6,423 nt of DNA, taken from UBA1413 sp964349885 (GTDB lineage Bacteria > Bacteroidota > Bacteroidia > Bacteroidales > Prolixibacteraceae). The notes under the pieces are model-generated. The model was not told where the DNA came from. It made no database searches and saw only the letters and a list, made by a program, of their open reading frames with translations. Position 1 is the first letter of the stretch, and each line of letters begins with the position of its first letter. Location: NCBI GenBank assembly GCA_964349885.1, contig CAYGIQ010000148.1:1-6423 (forward strand), written 5' to 3'. Of the stretch, positions 1-6,404 are shown piece after piece. The translations under genes were made by a program, and so were the position numbers.

Positions 1-1364
1 CTATAGCCCCATAACCACGTTGTAGAGTTGGTAGAAATAATGTAGGATATAAGTGGAGCCGAAATTGCCACTACAGGCACCCATCGCTCCCTCGTCATTC
101 GTCGGCTAAGCAGTCCAAACAGAAATAAACCAAGGATTGGACCATACGTATAACCAGCCACCTTAAATACTGCAACTACGACGCTTTGATTATTTATAGC
201 TCTGAATATTAAAATTATAGCCATCAACAAAAAGGAAAACAACAAGTGTGATGCCACCCTTATTTTCACTAAACTTGATTCGGAGTATTGTTTCTTCCCC
301 AGAAAATCAACCATCAACGTTGTGGTAAGCGCAGTGAGAGCAGAATCGGCACTTGAGTAGGCCGCAGCACTTACGCCCAGAAGGAATGCAATACCCACCA
401 ACAAACCCAGATGGTTGAAGGCAAGTAGGGGATAAATATCGTCGGTGGCAGCCGGAAGGGCAATCTGATGATGCGCTGCATAAATGTAGAGCAATACCCC
501 CAGAGATAGGAAAAGCACTACCGTAACAAGAAAGCCAAAACTGAACAGAACCATATTCTTCTGGGCTTCCCCAATATTCTTGCAGGTCAGATTCTTTTGC
601 ATCATATCCTGATCCATGCCTACCATCACAAGGGTAATAAACATACCTGCAAAAAACTGCTTGAAGAAGTTGTTCCCCGACCTCCAGTCCCATGTGAATA
701 TTTCCGAGTTTGGATGCGCAGCAATCTGTCGGATCATTTCGCCAAAGTCCCATCCCATCGAACGTGCCACCGATGATATGGTTAGAATTACGGCAGTAAC
801 CAAAAAGAGGGTTTGTAAGGTATCGGTCCAGACGATGGTTTTAATACCACCTCTGAAAGTATACACCCAAATCAGTGCTATGCTTACAAATACAGTTACC
901 GTAAAGGAGATTCCGTAGGCGTCGAAAAAAGCAATTTGCAGAACACCAGCAACCAGATAGAGCCTGAATGCAGCTCCAATCAACTTTGAAAGCATAAAAA
1001 ACAGCGAACCTGTTTTGTGAGAAACAGGACCAAAACGATCCCCCAAAAAAGCATAAATCGAAACCAGCTTCATTCGGTAGTATACAGGAAGGAGTATTCC
1101 AGCTACCAACCAGTAGCCCAAAAGATTTCCCATCACAAACTGCAGATAGGAGAAAGCCGAGGTACCCACCTCACCTGGAACCGAAATAAATGTAACCCCT
1201 GATAGCGTTGCCCCTACCATTCCAAAAGCTACCAGAACCCAAGGTGAACGGCGGTTGGCAGTGAAGAATGTTTGGGTAGTTGCTCCTCGCGATGTAATCC
1301 AAGAAATTGTGAGCAGCAAAGCAAAGTAGCCGCCTAAAATTGTAAGTACCAAAATAGGATTCAT
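1..1364 (-). CDS. Sodium:solute symporter (SSS/SLC5 family), partial at C-terminus
   Basis: Inner-membrane transporter that would couple sodium entry to uptake of a small solute. The reading frame is open from the ATG at 1364-1362 to the left edge, giving 454 residues; family members run to roughly 480-500, so about one helix is missing. It is strongly hydrophobic with about 12 visible membrane segments (for example residues 3-22, 43-62, 118-147, 184-200, 271-297, 320-338, 397-417). Family marks are GGIKTIVWTDTLQ at 172-184, GMDQDMMQKNL at 249-259, and SSADSALTALTTT at 337-349, the region that holds the Na2-site Ser/Thr in characterised members. The start follows the upstream namZ stop codon by one base, so the two are almost certainly cotranscribed and probably translationally coupled; I see no clear Shine-Dalgarno. 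The substrate cannot be read from sequence. Next to a secreted muramidase, MurNAc or another cell-wall sugar is the natural guess, but the family also carries sialic acid, other sugars, amino acids and vitamins. Confidence 0.93.
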   Translation of the reverse strand, partial: MNPILVLTILGGYFALLLTISWITSRGATTQTFFTANRRSPWVLVAFGMVGATLSGVTFISVPGEVGTSAFSYLQFVMGNLLGYWLVAGILLPVYYRMKLVSIYAFLGDRFGPVSHKTGSLFFMLSKLIGAAFRLYLVAGVLQIAFFDAYGISFTVTVFVSIALIWVYTFRGGIKTIVWTDTLQTLFLVTAVILTISSVARSMGWDFGEMIRQIAAHPNSEIFTWDWRSGNNFFKQFFAGMFITLVMVGMDQDMMQKNLTCKNIGEAQKNMVLFSFGFLVTVVLFLSLGVLLYIYAAHHQIALPAATDDIYPLLAFNHLGLLVGIAFLLGVSAAAYSSADSALTALTTTLMVDFLGKKQYSESSLVKIRVASHLLFSFLLMAIILIFRAINNQSVVVAVFKVAGYTYGPILGLFLFGLLSRRMTRERWVPVVAISAPLISYIISTNSTTWLWGY

Positions 1365-1365
1365 A

Positions 1366-2574
1366 CTACTCAAAATCGGGGTACAAAAGATATTTTTTTC
1401 GCATAACCTTATAATTGTCAATATCATTCTGCCATAACGCTACCATTTCATTTTCCGTCATACCAGCGCGGATATTTGCGAGCAACCGATCGCTGCCCGA
1501 CAACAATTGAAGTGTTCGTTCACTCTGAAGAAACTGTTTTTCAGCTGGGTATAGATGGTAAAAATCCAAAAACCATTTTAAAGTAAACATCGGAACCTCA
1601 TCAAGTTCCCTTAAATCGACCCCAAAACAGGTTTTGTTCATATTGGGGGGATTAACGGCAATTCCGGGAAGATTCACCGGAACAAATTCAAACTTACCCA
1701 AATGAGGCAAAGTACCACCGACTACCTGAAACGGGAAGGGAGTACCCCTGCCTATACTCACAGTCGTTGCCTCAAAAAAGCAGAGTGAAGGATAGAGCCT
1801 TACAGCAAGGTGGTTGGGTAAATTGGGAGAAGGTGCCACAGGCACCTCATAGAGGGTAGAATGGGTATAGTTTTCAACCGGAATCACGGTAAGGTTGGTT
1901 TTGGAAGGTCCCTTGTGCCAGTTTTCACCGTTGATCATCAGCGCCATTTCTCCTAAAGTACATCCATGTACCACCGGGACTGGCACCATACCAACAAACG
2001 AGCTGAATTTCGGATCGAGCATTGGCCCTGCAATATAATCGCCGTTGGGATTGGGTCGATCCAGAACTATTAGCGGCAAACCATTTTCGGCGCACGCTTC
2101 CATGCAGAGGTAGAGGGTTGATAAATAGGTATAAAACCGACAACCAACATCCTGAATATCAAAAACCAAAACATCGAGTCCTTCAAGTTGCAGTGGTGTA
2201 GGCTTTGTAACATTGCCATACAACGAAACAACCTGTATACCAGTCTGTGGGTCAATGCCATCCATTACTTTTTCACCTGCCGACGCATCGACTCTGAACC
2301 CGTGTTCGGGTGCAAAAATCCGCTCAACCCCAATACCGTTGCTCACCAAATAGTCGGGCAAAAGCACTTCTCCCACCCGGGCAGTGTGGTTAATTACCAA
2401 CCCAACCCTTTTGTTGCGCAGTAAGCCAAGATAAACTTCTGGCCTGTCTGCTGCAGGTTTAATAATTACTGGTTCAGTATTGGAAAAAATGGCATCGTTA
2501 ACCGGGTTGAAAAACCGGGTTGAAGCCAGCAGCGTAAATAGCACAAAACCGATTGTCAGAAATTTCGCAGACAT
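1366..2574 (-). CDS. namZ: Exo-beta-N-acetylmuramidase, NamZ/DUF1343 family (GH171)
   Basis: Predicted to release MurNAc from the non-reducing end of peptidoglycan fragments, by relation to B. subtilis NamZ (YbbC) and DUF1343 proteins of Bacteroidetes. The 402-residue length is normal for the family plus a leader. Residues 5-18 form a hydrophobic stretch after a lysine, a likely signal peptide (or N-terminal anchor), without a lipobox cysteine, so the enzyme is probably periplasmic. Recognisable motifs in order: FAPEHG at 87-92, whose glutamate E90 is the probable catalytic acid; SLYG at 117-120; VFDIQDVGCRFYTY at 137-150; LDRPNPNG at 171-178; HGCTLGEMA at 203-211; PSPNLPN at 248-254; CFFEATTVSIGRGT at 265-278; and the terminal KYLLYPDF. 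From memory of the family, residues 95 (V) and 269 (A) are usually glycine. ATG 2574 is the only plausible start, since the next methionine is residue 104. AGGTG lies only two bases before the ATG, too close for a good ribosome site. It leads an operon with the symporter and diverges from the GH3 fusion gene. Confidence 0.93.
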   Translation of the reverse strand: MSAKFLTIGFVLFTLLASTRFFNPVNDAIFSNTEPVIIKPAADRPEVYLGLLRNKRVGLVINHTARVGEVLLPDYLVSNGIGVERIFAPEHGFRVDASAGEKVMDGIDPQTGIQVVSLYGNVTKPTPLQLEGLDVLVFDIQDVGCRFYTYLSTLYLCMEACAENGLPLIVLDRPNPNGDYIAGPMLDPKFSSFVGMVPVPVVHGCTLGEMALMINGENWHKGPSKTNLTVIPVENYTHSTLYEVPVAPSPNLPNHLAVRLYPSLCFFEATTVSIGRGTPFPFQVVGGTLPHLGKFEFVPVNLPGIAVNPPNMNKTCFGVDLRELDEVPMFTLKWFLDFYHLYPAEKQFLQSERTLQLLSGSDRLLANIRAGMTENEMVALWQNDIDNYKVMRKKYLLYPDFE

Positions 2575-2645
2575 ATCACCTGATTTTAAAATGGATTCTA
2601 CGAATATACCACTCCTCGGTCAATTATCGTACAATAGGGGAACTT

Positions 2646-2677
2646 CAAATCTTTTTTCAAACTATTTCTCCAACAAA
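2646..2677 (-). promoter_or_regulatory. Candidate promoter of namZ-symporter operon
   Basis: Read on the minus strand, TTTG (2677-2674) is followed after exactly 20 bases by AAGATTTG (2653-2646). The Bacteroidetes primary promoter pattern is TTTG, about 19-21 bases, then TAnnTTTG; the second box here matches at seven of eight positions (first T replaced by A). Transcription would start roughly 65 bases before the namZ ATG. The spacing is right, but such short motifs occur by chance in AT-rich DNA. Confidence 0.42.
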
Positions 2678-2696
2678 GCACTTTCATTTTCCAACA
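2665..2696 (-). repeat. TGTTGG direct repeat over the namZ -33 region
   Basis: On the plus strand TTTCTCCAACA (2665-2675) and TTTTCCAACA (2687-2696) share the core CCAACA, whose two copies start 21 bases apart, about two helical turns. The proximal copy overlaps the candidate -33 box of namZ and the other lies just upstream. A regulator binding the same face of the helix twice could explain this, but with only six fully conserved bases it may be chance. Confidence 0.2.
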
Positions 2697-2934
2697 CACT
2701 GCCCATATTTGCTTAACACAATTGCACCTAAATTTAACTTTTCGAACAGAGAAGATTGCTGCGGCCCAAAGAGCATAGCTATAATGATATCACCAACTGT
2801 GGGATGTGAAGTAAGCAAACAGTAAGCCCTCTGAAAGACCTGAGTGTATGATTATGCGCAAAAAGGGGATCGGAGATAATCTTTTGCCTCTTTCTTATTA
2901 TTTTAGTGGCGTTCAAAATTGAAACTGTACACCC

Positions 2935-5877
2935 ATGCGCTCACCCTTCAGCGTTTTGCTATTGTTTACCCTCCTATTGATTGGGGGAGAGACCCATGGG
3001 CAAAAGCCCGCATTTTTGCAATATTTAAACGATCCATGGGTGGAAGAACAGATTTCGACTATGACACTTCGCGAAAGAATTGGTCAGTTAATAATGGTCG
3101 AAGCCTATCCGGAGCAACCGGAACGACACAGGGAAGAGATGCAAAAGCTGATTCAGGAGTGGAAGCCAGGTGGAATATTAATGATGCGCGGCACTCCAAA
3201 CAAGACTACCCGCTGGATCAGAGCATTTCAGCAGGCCTCCTCCATCCCCTTATTGGTGGCAATGGATGCTGAGAACGGTCCTGCTTTCAGGGTCGACAGT
3301 CTGCTTGTTTTTCCCAGTGCTCAGGCCTTAGGAGCTATCCAGAATGATTCGCTCCTCTTGGATATGGGGAAAGCTGTTGGTCGGCAGCTCAGGGCCATGG
3401 GGATCCAAATGAATTTTGCGCCGGTAGCCGATGTGAATACCAATCCGGCCAACCCAATCATCAATTTCAGATCGTACGGAGAAAAGAAAGAGTTGGTTGC
3501 CGCAAAAGCGCTTGCCTACGCAAGGGGCATGGAAATGGAGGGTGTTGCCGCAGTTGCGAAGCACTTCCCGGGTCATGGCGATACGCAGACCGACTCCCAC
3601 CTTACCCTTCCGGTAATAAACCACGACAGAAGTAGAATCGACGACATCGAACTATATCCGTTTAAGATATTGGCCAATGCCGGCATAACAGGATTAATGA
3701 GTGCCCACGTAGCAGTACCAGCCCTCGATTCGGATAAACTCCCGGCCTCCTTGTCTTCGAAAATTCTCAATGATCTGTTGCGTAAGGAAATGAATTATGA
3801 CGGACTGATCATTACCGACGCAATGAATATGAAAGGAGTTACGCTCCCCGCAGGAGAGGCAGAGGTGGCAGCATTAAAAGCCGGCAACGACATGGTTGAG
3901 TTTGTAGTAAACATTCGGCAAAGTCTCCTGGCCATTGAAAAAGCAGTCCAAAGCGGAACACTCCTCGAATCGGAAATAAATGCAAAAGTCAGAAGGATAT
4001 TGGCAACCAAACGCTGGCTCAGCCTCCACAAGGAGACCCCACAGCCCGTCGTTGGCCTTTTAACTGCTGTAAACTCTGCTGAAAATGAATTGGTGGTTCG
4101 CCGGTTAACAGAAGCTTCGGTAACTGTACTTCAGAACAATGGCTTGCTGCCCTTGATGCGGCTTGACACCCTACGAATTGCCACACTGGCCTTTGGCACC
4201 GAATCTGCGGTTCCTTTTCAGATGATGACAAGCCGCTATACCGCTGCCGATCACTTTTTTATTGCTCCCGATGCCTCCGTCAGAGAACAGGAAACCTTGC
4301 TTCAAAAGCTGAGCTCGTACCATTTGGTTATCATTGGCATAACAGGATTGCGATCGTATCCGGGCCGAAATTACGGAATAACCTCTGCGCATCAAAGCAT
4401 CATAAAAACATTGGCCGGTCGCCAGCAAATAGTTACCCTGTTCTCTGGCAATGCCTATGCGCTAAAATATTTAGAGGAGTCGGAAAAATCCGCAGCTATT
4501 GTCCTAGCATATCAGGATACTCCAATCGCACAGGAGCTGTCCATTCAAATGATTTTCGGAGCAGTGGATGCCACAGGCCGACTTCCGGTTACCATCGACA
4601 AAAGATTTCCGGTGGGAATGGGTGTTGATGTAAAAAAAAACGGCCGGTTAAAATACACCATCCCAGAAGAGATTGGAATTTCATCCGAAATCCTGTACCG
4701 CAAAATTGACAGCCTTGCAGGCGATGCACTAAGTAAAAAAGCATTTCCGGGGGCACAGATATTGGTGGCTATTGATGGCAAGGTAATTTTGGAAAAGGGT
4801 TATGGCTATTTAACGTATGAGCAAACTGAGCCTGTCGAACGGCATCACATCTACGATTGGGCATCGGTAACTAAGGTTACCGGACCACTTCCGGCGCTTA
4901 TGAAGCTATACGACGAGGGAGCTATAGAACTCGATGGGAAATGGAGTGATTATTGGAAAGATTTTGAGCAATCGAATAAACAAAATATCCGGTTGCGCGA
5001 TATTCTCACCCACCAAGCACAATTGCGTCCCATTATCCCGCTTTGGGAGTCGAAATTTGCACGAGATCCAATGCTACGCGACGCGACCTTCAGTCAGCAT
5101 CCCACCGCCCACGACAACATCCGCATTGCGGGCAACCTCTATGCCGACCACACCATCTTGAGTCAGTTTTACGAAGAAGTGCGCACCTCGAGTCTTCTCC
5201 CCAGAAAAGAGTATGTATACTCCTGCTTGGGGTTTCATATGTGGCCCCCTATCATTGAACAGCTTACGGAGGAACCATTTGAGCAATACTTGAAGTCAAA
5301 TTTCTACCACCGCCTTGGAGCCTATAACATTACCTTCAATGCATACTTGCATTTTCCACAAGATCAGATTGCCCCAAGCGAAGTCGACGACTACTTCAGG
5401 AAGGAGACACTTAGGGGATTTGTGCACGACGAAGGGGCAGCCATTTTGGGCGGCATTTCAGGAAATGCAGGTCTCTTTGGCAATGCAGGAGATCTGGCAA
5501 AACTTTTCCAGATGTACCTTTGGAAAGGGTATTATGGGGGGGAACAGTTTATAGCTCCTGCCACGGTGGAAGAATTCTCGCGTGTCCAATTCAGAAACCG
5601 TAACAACCGCCGTGCGCTGGGCTTCGATAAACCCATGCTAGACAATGCCACAAGTAAGCGCGACGATGCCTACCCAACCTATGGCGTTAGCATGAACAGC
5701 TTTGGCCATACTGGCTATACCGGAACATTTGTTTGGGCCGACCCAGATGCTGACCTGCTTTTTATACTTCTCACCAACAGAGTGCACCCGACACGACGCA
5801 ACAACCAGCTGTCGGACTTAAAAGTCAGGGGCCGCATGCTTCAATCTTTGTATGATGTGATGCCCATACAGCCTTAA
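2935..5877 (+). CDS. nagZ: Secreted GH3 N-acetylglucosaminidase (NagZ) fused to AmiE-like serine hydrolase
   Basis: A 980-residue two-enzyme protein. Residues 1-22 look like a cleavable signal peptide (hydrophobic 5-16, GETHG near the cut, no lipobox), so it acts in the periplasm or outside. Residues about 35-360 are the GH3 barrel: FAPVADVNTNP at 161-171, KHFPGHGDT at 209-217 leading to D220-S221-H222 (the NagZ-type catalytic Asp/His pair), and nucleophile D295 in ITDAMNMKG. The family's DxEGG-like motif reads DAENG at 111-115. Residues about 385-565 are the GH3 C-terminal alpha/beta domain. Residues about 580-975 are a Pfam beta-lactamase domain: ASVTK at 643-647 (nucleophile S644, K647), Y762-S763-C764 where YSD or YSN is expected, GGISGNAGLF at 839-848, and HTG at 925-927. 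B. subtilis has NagZ and the MurNAc-L-alanine amidase AmiE as separate proteins beside NamZ, so GlcNAc release plus peptide removal is the likely joint function. Other esterase or peptidase roles for the second half are possible. An in-frame TGA at 2920-2922 fixes ATG 2935 as the first start; no Shine-Dalgarno is seen. Confidence 0.93.
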   Translation: MRSPFSVLLLFTLLLIGGETHGQKPAFLQYLNDPWVEEQISTMTLRERIGQLIMVEAYPEQPERHREEMQKLIQEWKPGGILMMRGTPNKTTRWIRAFQQASSIPLLVAMDAENGPAFRVDSLLVFPSAQALGAIQNDSLLLDMGKAVGRQLRAMGIQMNFAPVADVNTNPANPIINFRSYGEKKELVAAKALAYARGMEMEGVAAVAKHFPGHGDTQTDSHLTLPVINHDRSRIDDIELYPFKILANAGITGLMSAHVAVPALDSDKLPASLSSKILNDLLRKEMNYDGLIITDAMNMKGVTLPAGEAEVAALKAGNDMVEFVVNIRQSLLAIEKAVQSGTLLESEINAKVRRILATKRWLSLHKETPQPVVGLLTAVNSAENELVVRRLTEASVTVLQNNGLLPLMRLDTLRIATLAFGTESAVPFQMMTSRYTAADHFFIAPDASVREQETLLQKLSSYHLVIIGITGLRSYPGRNYGITSAHQSIIKTLAGRQQIVTLFSGNAYALKYLEESEKSAAIVLAYQDTPIAQELSIQMIFGAVDATGRLPVTIDKRFPVGMGVDVKKNGRLKYTIPEEIGISSEILYRKIDSLAGDALSKKAFPGAQILVAIDGKVILEKGYGYLTYEQTEPVERHHIYDWASVTKVTGPLPALMKLYDEGAIELDGKWSDYWKDFEQSNKQNIRLRDILTHQAQLRPIIPLWESKFARDPMLRDATFSQHPTAHDNIRIAGNLYADHTILSQFYEEVRTSSLLPRKEYVYSCLGFHMWPPIIEQLTEEPFEQYLKSNFYHRLGAYNITFNAYLHFPQDQIAPSEVDDYFRKETLRGFVHDEGAAILGGISGNAGLFGNAGDLAKLFQMYLWKGYYGGEQFIAPATVEEFSRVQFRNRNNRRALGFDKPMLDNATSKRDDAYPTYGVSMNSFGHTGYTGTFVWADPDADLLFILLTNRVHPTRRNNQLSDLKVRGRMLQSLYDVMPIQP

Positions 5878-5988
5878 AAATTGTTAAAAGACAGAAAGAA
5901 CCGCGACGGCAAACGGAAATATTTATTACAATAATTGGTTTCAATCTACTCACAGGCAATATAATAACCCCGAACCTTCCCAATTGCC

Positions 5989-6008
5989 AATGTTGAATAA
6001 ATGTTAAG
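5989..6008 (+). repeat. Tandem AATGTT half-sites, distal copies
   Basis: AATGTTGAA (5989-5997) and AATGTTAAG (6000-6008) start 11 bases apart, one helical turn. AATGTTGAAT (5989-5998) is also the exact reverse complement of ATTCAACATT at 6080-6089, giving 10-base inverted arms around an 81-base interior. Together with the proximal pair this makes four related half-sites upstream of an HTH gene. A regulatory role is inference. Confidence 0.35.
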
Positions 6009-6047
6009 CCGCATAACAATTTAGTTGATATTTCCGGCAAGGTTTTC

Positions 6048-6059
6048 CCATTTAAATGG
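6048..6059. repeat. Perfect 12-base palindrome CCATTTAAATGG
   Basis: CCATTTAAATGG reads identically on both strands and ends directly before the TATATTTA box at 6060. It lies midway between the distal and proximal AATGTT half-sites. It could be a dimer-binding operator or a chance AT-rich palindrome; the flanking bases do not extend the symmetry. Confidence 0.3.
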
Positions 6060-6068
6060 TATATTTAA

Positions 6069-6089
6069 AATGTTCAAAAATTCAACATT
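6069..6089. promoter_or_regulatory. Quasi-palindrome, candidate operator of the HTH gene
   Basis: AATGTTCAA (6069-6077), a central AAA (6078-6080) and TTCAACATT (6081-6089) form a 21-base site with 9-base arms and one mismatched pair (C6075/C6083). It sits 23 bases before the ATG at 6113, overlapping where a transcript from the TATATTTA box would begin, which is a typical repressor position. Its arms repeat the half-site seen twice at 5989-6008. Autoregulation by the downstream HTH protein is a guess from position only. Confidence 0.35.
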
Positions 6090-6112
6090 AACCACTATAA
6101 AATTTTACTGCT

Positions 6113-6373
6113 ATGGAGCTTAAAATTACATTCAATGAGCTGCGCAAGATCAAAGACAGCCTACCTGAAGGATCTATCAAGCAATTGGCCAAAGAGTTCA
6201 GTGTTACGGAAGAAACGGTCAGGAACTATTTTGGAGGGGCGAATTACGAAAAAGGCAGTGCAGTAGGGATCCATATGGAACCAGGGCCAAACGGAGGGAT
6301 TGTTTTATTGGACGATATTGCCATGCTAGAGCGCGCACAGGAGATTATAGCAGAACATACAGTAGAAAACTAA
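6113..6373 (+). CDS. Small helix-turn-helix DNA-binding protein, conserved in Bacteroidetes style
   Basis: An 86-residue soluble cytoplasmic protein with no signal or membrane segment. Residues about 21-41 (IKQLAKEFSVTEETVRNYFGG) fit a helix-turn-helix: a first helix with LAKEF, a turn at SV, and a recognition helix TEETVRNYF. The tail has a glycine/proline-rich stretch GIHMEPGPNGG at 52-62, probably a beta-hairpin or loop, then an acidic helix at about 67-81 that might serve for dimerisation. I recall short proteins of this pattern (LPxG, HTH, VRNYFGG, IHxEPGPxGG) as conserved hypotheticals in Bacteroidetes, with no function known to me. An in-frame TAA at 6098-6100 makes ATG 6113 the first possible start; there is no Shine-Dalgarno. 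With 235 bases upstream it is probably its own transcription unit. DNA binding is likely; its targets are unknown. Confidence 0.85.
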   Translation: MELKITFNELRKIKDSLPEGSIKQLAKEFSVTEETVRNYFGGANYEKGSAVGIHMEPGPNGGIVLLDDIAMLERAQEIIAEHTVEN

Positions 6374-6404
6374 AAGAGATTTTCCTTTAACAAAATTCAA
6401 AAAA

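Larger units (their letters stand above)
2575..2934. other. Divergent intergenic region between namZ and the GH3 fusion gene
   Basis: This 360-base AT-rich stretch must hold promoters for both divergent transcription units. The half next to namZ has one reasonable Bacteroidetes-type promoter on the minus strand (listed separately) and a TGTTGG direct repeat spaced by 21 bases. For the plus-strand gene I find no convincing promoter. CATATTTG at 2704-2711 and TATTTTAG at 2899-2906 each match TAnnTTTG at seven of eight positions, but neither has a -33 TTTG at the right distance. GATTAT at 2850-2855 and ATAATC at 2876-2881 form short inverted arms, which chance can explain. Open frames across it have no coding character. 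No RNA gene or riboswitch was recognised. Confidence 0.6.
5878..6112. other. AT-rich intergenic region upstream of the HTH gene
   Basis: 235 bases without a gene between two same-strand genes. The first 100 bases show no rho-independent terminator for the upstream gene: no GC-rich hairpin with a T-run. The second half holds repeated AATGTT half-sites, a 12-base palindrome and a quasi-palindrome, each listed separately. TATATTTA at 6060-6067 matches TAnnTTTG at seven of eight positions but has no -33 TTTG at 19-21 bases, so it is only a weak -7 candidate; a start near 6074 would lie inside the quasi-palindrome. Confidence 0.5.

Noticed and set aside
307..753. 148-residue open frame on the minus strand
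   Set aside because: It overlaps the symporter gene on the same strand in another frame, is cysteine-rich without domain character, and the symporter frame has unmistakable membrane-transporter motifs.
2775..2792. Small palindromes ATAGCTAT and TGATATCA
   Set aside because: Eight-base palindromes without repetition or a related regulator are not significant.
2553..2825. Plus-strand open frame of 90 residues across the namZ start and intergenic region
   Set aside because: Low-complexity, asparagine/serine-rich translation, overlaps namZ, and no family resemblance.
2850..2887. Inverted arms GATTAT/ATAATC and GCAAAA/TTTTGC
   Set aside because: Six-base arms with loops of about 20 bases are expected by chance in DNA of this composition and fit no known riboswitch.
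2919..3272. Alternative 117-residue frame overlapping the start of the GH3 fusion gene
   Set aside because: The 2935 frame carries a signal peptide and GH3 motifs throughout; this one is a shadow.
5212..5238. Possible sequencing error or frameshift at the YSC motif
   Set aside because: The frame stays open with family-like residues on both sides, and the change from an Asp codon needs two substitutions, so a simple error is not the best explanation.
5878..5925. Search for a terminator of the GH3 fusion gene
   Set aside because: The short CCG/CGG matches here make no stable stem and no T-run follows.
5825..6040. Minus-strand open frame of 71 residues at the end of the GH3 fusion gene
   Set aside because: It overlaps the real coding end, has no recognisable motif and no sign of a start site.
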